Positions 31,703-43,230 of a stretch of DNA of 64,000 bases are shown in pieces (within the stretch, counting starts at the first letter, position 1; every line of letters starts with the position of its first letter). Below the pieces are notes generated by a model, which searched no databases, was not told the DNA's origin, and saw nothing but the letters and a program-made list of their open reading frames with translations. The translations under genes were made by a program, and so were the position numbers. This DNA is from Euleptes europaea (taxonomy: Eukaryota > Chordata > Lepidosauria > Squamata > Sphaerodactylidae), in assembly GCF_029931775.1 (NCBI RefSeq), contig NC_079332.1:5539970-5603969 (forward strand), written 5' to 3'.

Positions 31703-32309
31703 AGTCTTATTACTATTATTATTGTTGTTGCCGTTGCTGGTTACTTTCATTTTCTTTTTTTCTCAGTGCAGAAAGCTCTCTCCTTTGGGGGAGGAAATGT
31801 CTGGAGTCAGCAGTTCTTCCTAGAAGGGTAGCAAAGAGAAGGATATCTGGCTGTGGTCGGAAGGGGGGGGGGGAAGGAATCTGTATCATCTGTAGCGGCA
31901 CCCTCTTGGGAAACACAAATACATGTTCGGGTGAAGGATCTGTTACTTGCAACCTAATGCCAAAAGCTTCCGCAGCACTTTAGCTATGCCACCGAGTCCC
32001 CCCCTGCTGGAATTGGGCACCGTTTCATTTAACCAAATATCCCAAGCCCTTTCCCGCTGGGAAGGAAACCGTGGAGAGGACTAAGGGCTATGGGATTTCC
32101 CCCCCCTTTTAAACTGCCGCAGTTCTTGGATTTCTCAAGAAGAGGCAGGAGGAGACGAAGCGCTAGCAAGCGGTACTTCCCAACGTAACATCCAACAGAG
32201 AACTCACGTTGAGGAAATGAGCGTGCTTCAGGTGGGCCCAAGGCCTCGAGCACGACCAGTTTCATGTTTAGGCTTGCCAGGTCCCTCTTTGCCACCGGCA
32301 ATGCCATAG
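31703..32309. other. Unassigned stretch
   Basis: Short (ATT)n/(GTT)n tract near 31710; nothing else. Confidence 0.3.
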
Positions 32310-32394
32310 AGTCCAATTGCCAAAGTGGCCATTCTCTCCAGGGGAACTGATCTCCGTCAGCTGGAGATCAGCTGTAATAGCTGGAGGTTGGCAA
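32310..32394 (+). mobile_element. hAT-like MITE, right half
   Basis: TTGCCAAAGTGGCCATTCTC through GCTGGAGGTTGGCAACCCTA. Confidence 0.75.
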
Positions 32395-32496
32395 CCCTAT
32401 TCACGTTCCATCAGAAATGCTGCGAGCGGAAGCGCGTCTCGCCTCTGCTTCTCACCTGTTCACATGAAGGATCTGAGAGACAACCATGTCCCCTTA

Positions 32497-32600
32497 CACC
32501 AGGGGTCTTCAAACTCATTCAACCTGTGGGCATTTCTGGAATTTCGAGGAAGGGTAGTGGGTGCCACCACAAAATGGCCGCCACGGGATGGGCAGTTACA
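32497..32600 (+). mobile_element. hAT-type MITE fragment (CAGGGGTCC-related)
   Basis: CCAGGGGTCTTCAAACTC, then CTGTGGGCATTTCTGGAATTT and CACAAAATGGCCGCC; related to 3272 and 10180. Confidence 0.55.
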
Positions 32601-32637
32601 AACGGCTGGGTGGTCCTTAGCCAAGCATCCTCTTATG

Positions 32638-32835
32638 TAGGGTTGCCAGCCCCAGGTGGGGAAATTCCTGGAGGTTTGGGGGTAGAGCCTGGGGAAGGAC
32701 CTCAGCGAGGAGTTATGCCATATACAGTCCGCTCTCCAAAGTAGTCATTCCATCCAGGGGGACTGATCTCAGTCACCTGGAGATCAGATTTAATTCTGGG
32801 AGATCGCCAGGCCCCGCCTGGAGGTTGGCACCCCA
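32638..32835 (+). mobile_element. hAT-like MITE
   Basis: TAGGGTTGCCAGCCCCAGGT at the left and GGAGGTTGGCACCCCA at the right, full internal layout. Target duplication not recognisable. Confidence 0.82.
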
Positions 32836-32999
32836 AGGACAGAGGCAGCTGTTCCTGAACAGAGACTGCCCGCGAACCCAAAAGCGATGCCTTCCTAAGC
32901 TCCCCTGAAATATCTCCAGGAGGCAAGCCAGGAAGAGACGGGCTAGGAAATATGTCAAGGGACAGTGTGACTGACACCATCGGGGATCACTGCCCTACA

Positions 33000-33215
33000 C
33001 CTTGAGGCTAGCTAGGCAATTTCCCAGGTTCCCAGTAGTAAGCCCTTCTCGGAGAGAAGTAAGAGCTAGCCAGGGGCTTTCGGGGCCTCCTCTCAGGCTA
33101 TTCCACTCCAGTGGCTTGGAATGCTTTGCCTGGCGAGGTCTACCCCAGCCTGCCCCTACAGGCATTTTAAAAGGCTTTTGTTTAGACAGGCATTCCAAGA
33201 GAGGGCGGTGGTCGA
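33000..33215 (+). mobile_element. Possible L2-type LINE ORF end
   Basis: The stretch CTCCAGTGGCTTGGAATGC to TTTGTTTAGACAGGCATTCC resembles the W-N-A-L-P...L-F-R-Q-A-F ending of L2-type LINE proteins. Short and diverged. Nothing else recognised between 32836 and 33871. Confidence 0.45.
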
Positions 33216-33871
33216 GACGGATGGGTTAACACGGGGTAGGTAGACTGTGTAAAAGTATTCCCTTTTTCTTTTCTTTTTTTGAAGTCATTTTCCAAAAAAG
33301 CAACATGGCTGGAAAACCAGAACACAGAATCATTCTGCTTTCTGGTGTGTGCCAACCCTGGACTGGTGCGACAGTCCATTGAAGACGGGCAACGCGGAGA
33401 GCTGTCATGGTGAGCTGCAAACTGGAAAATCCCCGACTGAGATTTCCTTCTGCTGTGAAATTCCGGGGGAAAGGCAGGGAGGGCTTGCAGGTTACCAAGT
33501 CCACCTGACAGGTGCAGGGACTGTCAACAGGCGTGATGGGACCGGGTTTCCAGGTGTGTGTGGGGGGCCAGGTCCAGATGATGGCCATGGCCCAAGGGGC
33601 TTCCCAACGTGAACTGGCCCTGAAAACCACTACGGGGACCTCACATTTTCGCAAACGCTGGCTACGTACATTTCCACAGCAGGGCAAATAGCGGCTCCTC
33701 TGGGAAATTGGGGGGGGTTCCTTATTTAAATCAGATCAGATCCAAATCAGGCTGCGGCACAACTAGGAACTGCATTGTCAGTATGAAACTCCAGGGGCAC
33801 CTCGGACGCAAAGTTCCAGGTGAACCAGCTCTTAGGTGCGCCGCTCTCTCCGGGCCCTGCTCCAGCGTGGT

Positions 33872-34182
33872 GGAGAGCCAGCGTGGTGTAGTGGTTAAGA
33901 GCGGTGGTTTGGGGCGGTGGAACTCTGATCGGGAGAACCGGGTTCGATTCCCCACTCTTCCACATGAGCGGCAGAGGCTAATCGGGTGAACTGGATTGGT
34001 TTCCCCCACTCCTACACAAGAAGCCAGCTGGGTGACCTTAAGCTAGTCACAGCTCTCTCAGCCCCACCTCCCTCACAGGGTGTCTGTTGCGGGGAGGGGA
34101 AGGGAAGGTGATTGTAAGCCGGTTTGAGTCTCCCTTAAGTGGTAGAGAAAGTCGGCATATAAAAACCAACTCTTCTTCTCCA
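33872..34182 (+). mobile_element. Sauria-type SINE
   Basis: Full-length sense copy with an intact head and AAAAACCAACTCTTCTTCTC tail. Confidence 0.92.
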
Positions 34183-35083
34183 GCAATGCTGGAGCTAACC
34201 TCCCGCCTCAAACGAAACCCTGCTTAGAACTTGGGGAAAGACAAGGGGTGAGAGAGGAACAGCCTGGCTTCTGGAATCTGTTTGGCCAATTTCTAGATCA
34301 GAGGTGTTCCATCAATGAAGAACACTGGTTGTATTGTTTCCTGAAAACCAAGAGACCGTATCTAGCTCACAACTCCCTTTGGCAGAGCTTCAAACTCTTT
34401 TACCTCTTCGGGCTTATCGATCCCTCTTTCTTGTGTCTGAATCTTATCTCCTACCTAGCCCTTTGTTTGTGTTCTGCGCCATTTCCTTCAAAGGGTACAT
34501 GAGATTTCGCAATCAGGAGCACCGCTGGCCTGCAACGTACACAAGTGCCCTTTGCAATTGGTGGGCTCCCCCATAAGATAGAGAACTCCTTGCAGAAAAT
34601 CAACCGCAGGTCGGTATAAACCCTGGGCGAAGTTTGGGGCGCTTTTAATTAATGCCGTAACTTGTAAACTTGGCAGCAGGAAATTCCAATATACAGGTCA
34701 GCTTCAAATTTCTGCAGTAGGAAGAGCATATCTTCTTTTCTTTTTGTTTTGTTTGCAAGGTGAAGCAACGATCTTATCTGAATGGCAAATATTAAAAACA
34801 GCAATCCCAGTTTGATTGCACAGCTAGAAGACATCGCTCACTGCCAAAGCTTCTAGAGGGCCATCCAGATTTCCCAGAAGGAAGGGGCACAGAGACTCAA
34901 GCGCATGGATTCCTCAGAAGGCCAAAACTAGGTTCAAATACAGTATAGTAATCTCCGATTACCAAAAACTTGGGAAAGGGGTGCATTTGTATAGTTCTCC
35001 TTATGAGAAACAAGAGGAAGTTCCAGATCATCACAGAAGCTGAACTTGGACAAACACATAACCCCAGTTGCTAAGGTTATCGA
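34183..35083. other. Unassigned stretch, candidate block at 34600-34850
   Basis: No gene seen. GGCGCTTTTAATTAATGCCG and the following AT-rich sequence are non-repetitive; weak regulatory candidate. Confidence 0.3.
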
Positions 35084-35298
35084 TAAGGTTGCCAATCTCC
35101 AGGTGGGGCCTGGAGGTGTCCCGGAATTACAACTGCTCTCCAGAGGACCAAGATCAGTTCCCTTGGAAAAAATGGCTGCTTTGGAGGATGGATTCTATGG
35201 TATTATACCCTGCTAAGGTCCCTCCCCAAACCCCACCCTTCCCAGGCTCCACCTCCCCAAATCTCCACGAATTTCCCTACCTAGAGTTGGCAACCCTA
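35084..35298 (+). mobile_element. hAT-like MITE
   Basis: TAAGGTTGCCAATCTCCAGG to GAGTTGGCAACCCTA. A second copy of the family inserted at its right end. Confidence 0.85.
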
Positions 35299-35302
35299 TG
35301 AA

Positions 35303-35507
35303 TAGGGTTGCCAGCTTCCAGGTACTAGCTGGAGATCTCCTGCTATTACAACCGATCTCCAGCCGATAGACATCAGCTCACCTGGAGAAAATGGCCACTT
35401 TGGCCATTGGACTCTATGGCATCGAAGCCCCTCCCCCAAACCCTGCCCTCCTCAAGCTCCGCCCCAAAAACCTCCCACCGGTGGTGAAGAGGGACCTGGC
35501 AACCCTA
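35303..35507 (+). mobile_element. hAT-like MITE, reference copy with exact target duplication
   Basis: 205 bp with terminal repeats TAGGGTTGCC / GGCAACCCTA (perfect over 10 bp), flanked by CCTATGAA at 35295-35302 and 35508-35515. The left duplication overlaps the terminal CCCTA of the preceding copy, so this copy targeted the end of the earlier one. No coding capacity. Confidence 0.93.
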
Positions 35508-36065
35508 CCTATGAATGAGTCACAGGAGGCCATGATACGAGATAAATATCAAGACCTCCTGCCTAGAGCCAGCAGGTCCCTTCTCCATCTTATAGCCTCT
35601 AGTGACATCTGCTGGACTTTGGCGTTGCTAAAAGCATAATCTGTAATCTTTGCGGTTGGACAGATGGAAGAAGGCAACCTGGGACGGCCCTGGGGAACCC
35701 CTGTTCATTTTTCTTCTGCAACGCAGCACCAGGAACCCTGCTCCTGCACAACCAATACATCCATAACCACGGCTGTGCTTACTCCCACGCGCCTGGCATC
35801 TTGCCAACGGCGGCAAACAGAATTGTTCAAGGAGGGCATTTCTGCGAAGAAAAGAGGGCGACCTCCCAACAGTCACACCGTGACTATCCTGGTGTTGTGG
35901 TGGCAGCTGCTGCCAAAGCAACGTTTTCAAAAATCTGCACATCTTCAAAAAACCCCAAAGTTGCCATTTCCCCCAGAGAGCTCTCTAGTCTGGAGATCAG
36001 TCATAATTCCAAGAGATCTCTAGGCTTCTCCTGGAGGTTGGAAGCCCTGTGTAGAGGGCGTCCAG
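35508..36065. mobile_element. Unassigned sequence with MITE fragments
   Basis: 35855-35955 (GTGGTGGCAGCTGCTGCC, AAAGCAACGTTTTC) matches the distal part of 10180-10359. 35958-36048 is a right half of the GGGTTGCCAAC MITE (CTGGAGATCAGTCATAATTCC, CTCCTGGAGGTTGG). The rest is unassigned. Confidence 0.5.
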
Positions 36066-36368
36066 TAGCCATGTGTGGTATGGTGGTTTGGAGCAGCAGA
36101 CTCTAATCTGGAGAACCGGGTTCGATTCCCCACTCCTCCACATGAGCGGCGGAGGCTAATCTGGTGAACCGGGTTGGTTCCCCCACTCCTCCACATGAAG
36201 CCAGCTGGGTGACCTTGGGCTAGTCACAGTTCTCTCCGAACTCTCTCAGCCCCATCTACCTCACAGGGTGCCTGTTGTGGGGAGAGGAAGGGAAGAAGAT
36301 TGTAAGCTGGTTTGATTTTCCTTAAAAAGTAGAGAAGGTCAGCATATAAAAACCAACTCTTCTTCTTG
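36066..36368 (+). mobile_element. Sauria-type SINE
   Basis: Sense copy, AGCCATGTGTGGTATGGTGG through AAAACCAACTCTTCTTCTTG. Confidence 0.9.
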
Positions 36369-36404
36369 AGGATGATGGTAACTGGACATGTGGCTCACGG
36401 TGAG

Positions 36405-36620
36405 TAGGGTTGCCAACCTCCTGTGGTGGCAGGAGATCTCTGACTATTACAACTGGTCTCCAGATGACAGAGATCAATTCCCCTGGAGAAAATGGTCACT
36501 TTGGAAGGTGGACGCTATGACGTTAGAGCCCACTGAAGTCCCTCCCCAAACCCCCCCTCCTCAGGCTCCACCCCCCTCCCAAATCTCCAGGTATTCCCCA
36601 GCCTGGAGCAGGCAACCCTA
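36405..36620 (+). mobile_element. hAT-like MITE
   Basis: TAGGGTTGCCAACCTCC to GGCAACCCTA with the complete family layout. Flanking octamers ACGGTGAG and TGCACGAG do not match well. Confidence 0.85.
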
Positions 36621-37133
36621 TGCACGAGCCGCAAGGTACCCCTGCCACCCTGTTGCGAGCAGAGCTCAAAATCTCCCACCTAAGGTGGGCAACTTGCTAC
36701 CTAAGAGTGAGCAGAGGTCAAAAAACTTCCATCTTTTGATGCCATGATGCCCAGCAATTTCACGCAGGGGATCCCTGACCGTGATCAATTGAAAAAAGGT
36801 AATGGGACTGGCACACACAGAAGAATCTAGCCTGAAGTGCTCAAGAAAAAGACAAAGGGAACCATGTGGTGCATCCAAATCTATATTTTTTGGGGGGGGG
36901 TGTTTTTAAATGACATATATAAGAAACATCTGGGGCTCCTCTGAACAATGAAAATAAAGAGGGCGGGGGAAAGCCAGTGTGGTTTAAGGCTAGGCCTGGC
37001 GTGCCTGTGAACAGTTTGTCAGGTTGTTTCAGGAACGAGGCGGGAGTCAAGGGAGGTTATCCACCAGTTGGGCCCAGACCAGACCAAACTATTTCTCATG
37101 CCAAGAAGAATCGTTACCCCCTAAAAAAGTAAA
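36621..37133. other. Unassigned stretch
   Basis: Nothing recognised. Confidence 0.3.
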
Positions 37134-37403
37134 TGGACTCTGATCTGGAGAACCGGGTTCGATTCCCCCACTCCTCCACATGAGCGGCAGAGGCTAATTT
37201 GGTGAACTGGGCTTGTTTCCCCAATCCTCCACACGAAGCCAGCAGGGTGACCTTGGGCTAGTCGCACTCTCTCAGCCCCACCTACCTCACAGGGTGTCTG
37301 TTGTGGGGAGGGGAAGGGAAGGTGATTGTAAGCCGGTTTGAGTCTCCCTTAAGTGGTAGAGAAAGTCGGCCTATAAAAACCAACTCTTCTTTTTCTTCTT
37401 TGG
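37134..37403 (+). mobile_element. Sauria-type SINE, 5'-truncated
   Basis: Begins at TGGACTCTGATCTGGAG, lacking the first ~45 bp of the head, and ends in TTCTTTTTCTTCTT. Confidence 0.9.
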
Positions 37404-38214
37404 GGAGTGGAAGTTTATCTTTCTGTTCAAAAGATCTGAAATTATAGAAGGCATTTAACGCAATGATGGCTTGAATTAGTTTCATTGTTTTAGCGTCTAA
37501 TTTTTAATTCTGAACCACTCTGGAAACCTCTTTTTGTTTGTTTGTTTGTTGCGGGTTAAAATGCAGTATAACAATTCCATAAATGAAAATACAAATGCAG
37601 AAAGCAAGCAGCCCTCCGTAATGAAAGTGAATTTCAGTCCTCATTAAAAACATCTTCATTCTCGGCTTTTTTTTTTTTTTTAAACAACCCCTTCAAAACA
37701 AAACTTTGCCTGTTCTATTCAAAGCATTCTCTCTTTCTGCTGAAGCCACGTTCCCTGAGAAGTTGGCATTTGCCCCGCAGCTCCGGTATATAAAATACAT
37801 ACATATACCCATTTTAAAACCGGGCCGTAAAATAGCTTGTATTTATTCTTCAAAACAGCTTGTTTGGGCAATTGCCAACTCCCCCCTTCTTTATTACAAC
37901 GGCTAATTAGCCAGTTTCCTGCTTGGTACCCTGTAAACAAAATGTATTTTGTAACCAATTTGCAAAGCGCTTTTACAGAAAAGGCCCAGAACACTCCTAC
38001 CTGTTTGATGCATTTTGACATTAATTTGATAATAGTGGCTTAACAAGGAATCCGGTCTCCCTGGCTACAAATACATAGCTTGGCTCCCATTTCCTTTTAT
38101 CAGGGCTGTGAAATAATGCTATTTCCCTCCTTGCTCCAATAACCACCGCTGCCCCTCTCCTGAACACCCTTCCTGACTTCGGTGCATTGCTCAAAGCATT
38201 TGTTCTGCAGATGA
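37404..38214. promoter_or_regulatory. Candidate conserved noncoding region
   Basis: 800 bp free of interspersed repeats, AT-rich, with TTGAATTAGTTTCATTG, GTCTAATTTTTAATTC, ACGGCTAATTAGCCAG and GACATTAATTTGATAATAG. Possible regulatory sequence; a (TTTG)n tract lies at about 37535-37550. Confidence 0.35.
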
Positions 38215-38360
38215 TTCTCGTTTTATCTTGACATCTGTTAGGTTATTATCTTACTTTCTTATATTTTAAGATTTTGTATGTCTTATCTTTGTGGATTGTT
38301 ACCGAGGGTTGGGGTATAATACAGATGGTAATTTTTAGGATTATTAAAATGATTTTTAAC
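38215..38360 (+). mobile_element. Possible L2-type LINE 3' end
   Basis: TTTTAAGATTTTGTATG, then GGATTGTTACCGAGGGTTGG and GGGTATAATACAG resemble an L2 3' UTR. Diverged; the family is uncertain. Confidence 0.4.
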
Positions 38361-38411
38361 AAAAAAAATCTACATTATGTATTGGGGGACATGTCAGTGG
38401 GAACAACAGCA

Positions 38412-38636
38412 CTAAGAACATAAGAAAAGCCCTGCTGGATCAGGCCAAGGCCCATCAATTCCAGCAGTCTGTTCACACAGTGGCCAACCAGGTGCCTCTA
38501 GGAAGCCCCCAAACAAGACGACTGCAGCAGCACCGCCCTGCCTGTGTTCCACAGCACCTAATGTAACAGGCATGCTCCTCTGATCCTGGAGAGAATAGGT
38601 ATGCATCATGACTAGTATCCATTTTAACTAGTATTT
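38412..38636 (-). mobile_element. CR1-type LINE, TTCTTATG subfamily
   Basis: Antisense tail: AAGAACATAAGAAAAGCCC through CCATTTTAACTAGTA. Confidence 0.88.
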
Positions 38637-39649
38637 GTCTCTGTCTGAGCTACAGAGATAATATAGTGAATAAGTTGATTTTGAGCTACGTGCGGGTTTT
38701 TTGCTTCGAAATAAGATGCAGGCTGCCCTTAGTCATATAGCCATATCGCTGCATTTCACAGATGGAAAAATGCTCGGGAAAATCTGCAAATTGGGCAAGA
38801 GACAGCCTGTAGCTCAAATCTGGGTGCTCCTTACAACATTTTCCCCCCTGTGCCCAGGGAGATTTCTGCCCCCCAAAGTGAGTGTTCACACATGCGTTTC
38901 TGCACGGAACCTACAGCCTAAAATGGCACCGATCCAGGGAACGTGTCCCGGTCCTGGCTTTACTGCACGAGTAAACAGGTTAGCCTCAGGTTATCTATGT
39001 GACAAGCCAATTATTGTGGGATTCAGTACTAACAAGTGAAGGGTAGCGAGGCCGATTTGACCTGGCCAGCCCCTATTGCGTATTTCATAAAAGCTCGAAG
39101 CCCATCAAACCGACAGCCTTTCCAAGCTTTTTCACCTGTGGAAATCACCACTTTTCATCCCCCCTTCACCTAACAGTAATTTTCAAAATTTTTACCAAGA
39201 ATTTTAAAAAGTAATTTCCCCAGCAGCCCCTGGGTAAGAGCCAACAGCGGTTTTAAACTTCAAAAAGAAGATCCACAAAGAAGGGGGGGAGAGAAAGGAA
39301 AACCCTGTCTCCTGTTTTGTGCTACATTACTTAATTGTCAATTGGCTAATTAGCAATGCCCAATTTAACATGATACGTAGATAGACGGAAGCTCAGAAAT
39401 CTTTAAAAAAAAATTAAAAGCAAAGATTAACTTAAAAAAAAAACATTTAGAACAAAAGGCACCCAGGCTTAACATAAGAACACTTGAATGTTCTGAACGT
39501 TAAAAGGGAGGACGAACCGCAGCAGCAATTAATTGCAGATTCCTTTTGCTGGCGTTCAGATCTAATCGCATCGAAGTTTCACGGGGGCTTACGTGTATGA
39601 CTTTGCACTGAATTCCAATTATTATTCTCCGCATAACACACACACTTCA
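38637..39649. promoter_or_regulatory. Unassigned stretch with candidate conserved element at 39290-39560
   Basis: No gene seen. 39320-39370 reads ACATTACTTAATTG, CAATTGGCTAATTAGCAATG, CCCAATTTAA, and about 39520 has CAGCAATTAATTGCAG, a self-complementary site. Homeodomain-site clustering in single-copy sequence. Confidence 0.35.
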
Positions 39650-39834
39650 CAGGGTTGCCAAACTCCAGGCGCAATCCTGGAGATCTTCCAGAATTGGAGA
39701 TGTTCTTCAGACTACAGAGACCCCTGGACGGAATGGCTGTTTTGGAGGGGTGGACTCTTTGGCATTGTACCTCCTCTGAGGTCCCTCCCTCCTCAAACCC
39801 CATCCTCCCCAGGCTCCATTCCCCAGGCTCCCCA
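39650..39834 (+). mobile_element. hAT-like MITE, right end lost
   Basis: CAGGGTTGCCAAACTCCAGG start, internal blocks present, cut off where the next copy begins. Confidence 0.75.
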
Positions 39835-39835
39835 C

Positions 39836-40490
39836 TAGGGTTGCCAGTCTCCAGGTGGTAGCTGGAGATCTCATAAGAACAGCCATGCTGGATCAGACCA
39901 AGGCCCAACAAGTCCAGCGCTCTGTTCCATCAGTGGCCAGCCTGGTGCCTCTAGGAAGCCCCCAAACAAGACGACTGCAGCAGCATTTATCCTGTCTGTG
40001 TTTCACAGCACCTCAGATAATAGGCATGCTCCTCTGATCCTGGAGATACTAGGGATGCATCATGACTAGTATCCTTTTTAACTAGTAGCCATGAATACCT
40101 TTCCTCCATGAACATGTCCACTCCCCTCTTAAAGCCTTCCAAATTGGCACCCATCACCCCATTTTGGGGCAGGGAGTTCCAGAATTTAACTATGCATTGT
40201 GTGAAAAAATACTTCCTTTTATCAGTTTTGAATCTCTCACCCTCCCGCTTCAGCAGAGGATACCAAGTTTTAGTATTACGAGAGAGGGAGAAAAGCTGCT
40301 CCCAGAATCTCAGCTGTTCTCCAGGTTAGAGTGATCAGATCCCCTGGAGAAAAGGGCTGCATTGGAAGGTGGAGTCTATGGGATCATACCCCATGGAGGT
40401 CCCTCCCCTCCCCAAACCCCACCCTCCTCAGGCTCCACCCCCAGAATCTCCAGGAATTTCCCAACCCAGACCTGGAAATCCTTAATAACG
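39836..40490 (+). mobile_element. hAT-like MITE split by a CR1 insertion
   Basis: Left piece 39836-39872 (TAGGGTTGCCAGTCTCCAGG) and right piece 40300-40490 (CCCAGAATCTCAGCTGTTCTC onward). The CR1 copy between them is therefore younger. Confidence 0.78.
39873..40299 (-). mobile_element. CR1-type LINE, TTCTTATG subfamily, inside a MITE
   Basis: Antisense copy, ATAAGAACAGCCATGCTGG through GAGAGAGGGAGAAAAGCTGC, ~430 bp. Confidence 0.88.
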
Positions 40491-41411
40491 TGTGTATTGG
40501 AACAAATGACAGCAGGGAGAAGCAAGGCAGTCTGAACACCTTCCCCTTCAAGTATGTGTGTGTGTGTGGTGAGTGAAAAGTAAGAGCGGGAAGGCGGGAG
40601 AAAAAGAAAGACGGGTGGGCGTCAGAGGTCAGCGATACTGGAAACCATACACAGCGGCCACTCAATTCCCTTTCAAATAGCCAAGGTCAGGATCTCTCCT
40701 AGCGGAGGTTTTACAGCTGAGACCCCCCCCTGCCGCTAACAGCACCAATGTAAAAAACGGAAAAACGGCTCCAGCCTTTTACACAACTAGTTTCGACCAC
40801 AATGTCCCTGGGAAGGGGGGGAGGAAGTCCTCCGAAAGAAGCAGGAGGGGGGGCGGAGGAGAGAAAGCGGCCTCCGCCCAAGCCGCAAGCTGGGGAAATT
40901 AACAGGCAGCACGCTTTTCATTAGTTTTGCAGGCCACTGGCCTCCCCCTAGTGCCCCCCCCACGCTCCGTTTCAGCCCTCCCTGCCTCAAATTAGAGAGG
41001 GCCCAGGGCAGCATCTCTTTGCTATTCATCACCCGGCAGAGCATCCCCTCAGGTTTCTATGGAAATAATGCTTTTGCCTAGAGAGCGGGGGGGGGGGTCC
41101 TTCCCTCTTACTGCCTCTGATAGACCATGTCGCAGCGTCTGCAATGGAGGGCAGCTTCCCCTGGCGATCTCTGAGAAGCGTTATAAATACTGCTCCTTTG
41201 ACGGGCTCCCAGCGAGGTGAGAAGGTGGTGGCGGGCACCCTCCCAGCTGTGGATGACAGGGCACAGTGAATAGGGACTGAAGCCGGTTGGTAAGATGACC
41301 CCGTTTCTTCTTCTGTAAGCCTTCGTCTCTCCAGTTCGGCTCACGCTCCCAACTTTTAATTTTTATTTTATAAGAGTATCCCGAACCATTTAATTGCTCA
41401 TGGAAAATGGC
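40491..41411. other. Unassigned stretch
   Basis: No gene seen. 40860-41360 is repeat-poor and of mixed composition; a regulatory role is possible but unsupported. Confidence 0.3.
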
Positions 41412-41708
41412 AGAAGCAGAAGAAGAGTTGGTTTTTATATGACCTTCTCTCCCACTTGAGAATCAAACTGGCTTACAATCACCTTCCCTTCCCCTCCCCA
41501 CAAGAGACACCCTGTGAGGTAGGTGAGACTGAGTGTGTGTGTCTAGCCCAAGGTCACCCAGCTGGCTTCATGCGTAGGAGCACGGAAACAAATCCAGTTC
41601 ACCAGATTAGCCTCCGCCGCTCAGGTGGAGGAGTGGGGAATCAAACCCGGTTCTCCGGATCAGAGAACCACCGCTCCAAACCACCACCCTTAACCAGGGT
41701 GGCTTTCA
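41412..41708 (-). mobile_element. Sauria-type SINE
   Basis: Antisense copy, AGAAGAAGAGTTGGTTTTTA through ACCACCCTTAACCAG. Confidence 0.9.
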
Positions 41709-41766
41709 GCTAAGGAATAACCCAGTCTCGATAAAGGCTGAAGGTTAACTTCCATCAGCAATCTGT

Positions 41767-42055
41767 AAAGGTAAAGGTCCCCTGCGAAAGCACCGAGTCA
41801 TTGACGTGACATCATATCCTGACGTTTACTAGGCAGACTGTTTTACGGGGTGGTTTGCCAGTGCCTTCCCCAGTCATCTTCCCTTTACCCCCAGCAGCAA
41901 GCTGGGTGCCCATTTTACCGACCTCGGAAGGATGGAAGGCTGAGTCAACCTTGAGCCGGCTACCTGAGACCAACTTCCGTTGAGATCGAACTCAGGTCCT
42001 GAGCAGAGCTTGGACTACAGTACTGCAGCTTACCACTCTGTGCCACGGGGCTCCT
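41767..42055 (-). mobile_element. tRNA-derived SINE, CGTGGCGCAGAGTGG family
   Basis: Antisense full-length copy, AAGGTAAAGGTCCCCTGCG through CACTCTGTGCCACGGGGCTCC. Confidence 0.82.
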
Positions 42056-42986
42056 ATCAACAATCTACTAGGTCCCCAAAAAAGGGGGGGAGCCACAGAC
42101 CCTCACTCAATTTTTCCTCCTAAAAAAACGACAAAAAAACCCACCGATGCTGGCACCTCGCTCCACTTGGCTCCACTTGGCACGCCACCCCCTTCTCTCC
42201 ACTCCAAACATATGGCGCTCCACTTAATGGCCCTCGGCCCCCCGTCAACGGGGGACCATTAGGGTGGGTTCTTTTTCCCAGCGTAAATGTTGCCGAATAT
42301 AAATTGTAATTAACACCGATGCCAAAACGGCACTTAGAGAAAATAAGCACATTATTAACATCTGCTGAATCCTGCCTGGAGTGCTGCGGCGGCAGCCGAA
42401 ACGCTCCTTCGCGTTAAGAGGATTTGTGGCAGGAACCAAAGTGGAGAAGCTGGAAGGGGCTGGGAGTGGAGAGAGAAAAGCAAGGGGCCACCCCCTGCGC
42501 CGTCACGCTTGGGGGTGGCCCAAGCCGAGCCAAAGGCCTGTGCGAGGGATCGGGGCCTCGCTGTTGTAGGTGTGTCTCCCAGGGAGAAACAAGAGGAACT
42601 ACCACGGGCCAACGATGCTACTGCCCAGCCCCCAATACAGCTCTGCTGACTGGCAACGAAAGGACACTCGCGTCTTCTGCTCCCTCTCTTCAGGGGCATG
42701 CTCTGCCCCACACCAACGCTGGGCTGCCCTAGGCAGATGGCACCTGGGACACCTCTGTGAATACACCAGCGCTCATCTCTCGTTACCAGGATTTCAAACA
42801 GTAGCCCAGAACGGAGAAGGCAAGGCAGACGGGTACAGAAGAACACGTCGCAGAAGGTTTTAAGGCCGGAAGAAGTGTGACAGGCCAATAGGGGCTTGTT
42901 CGCAAAATCTCCAAACTGCTGATGGGTTCAGCAAAGCCGGGCACCCCTGCTCTAAGCTATACCAGCTTACTTTGCAATTGTGCCAG
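42056..42986. other. Unassigned stretch
   Basis: Overlapping open frames of up to 177 codons on both strands around 42355-42888, none with a recognisable domain. 42290-42370 contains TAAATTGTAATTAACACCG, AT-rich and non-repetitive. Confidence 0.3.
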
Positions 42987-43204
42987 ATATAAGGGGGCAT
43001 GGCTTAGTGGCAGAGCGTCTGCTTGGCAAAACAGAAGGTCCCAGGTTCAGTTCTGAGCATCTCCAGATAACAGGATCAGGTAGTAGGTGAGGGGAAAGGC
43101 CTCTACCTGAGACCCGGGAGAGCTGTTGCCAGTCTGAGTAGACAATACTGTCCTTGATGGACTGATGGTCTGATCTGGTATAAGGCAACTTCACATGCTC
43201 ATGT
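42987..43204 (+). mobile_element. tRNA-Ala-derived SINE, diverged
   Basis: GGGGGCATGGCTTAGTGGCAG head through GGCAACTTCACATGCTCATG tail. The anticodon arm carries a small insertion. Confidence 0.82.
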
Positions 43205-43230
43205 TTTACTTGTGCTAGGTGTGTGTGTGT

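Noticed and set aside
32638-32835. Conserved regulatory motif 'ctggagatcag...'
   Set aside because: The motif recurs because it belongs to a MITE family with terminal inverted repeats.
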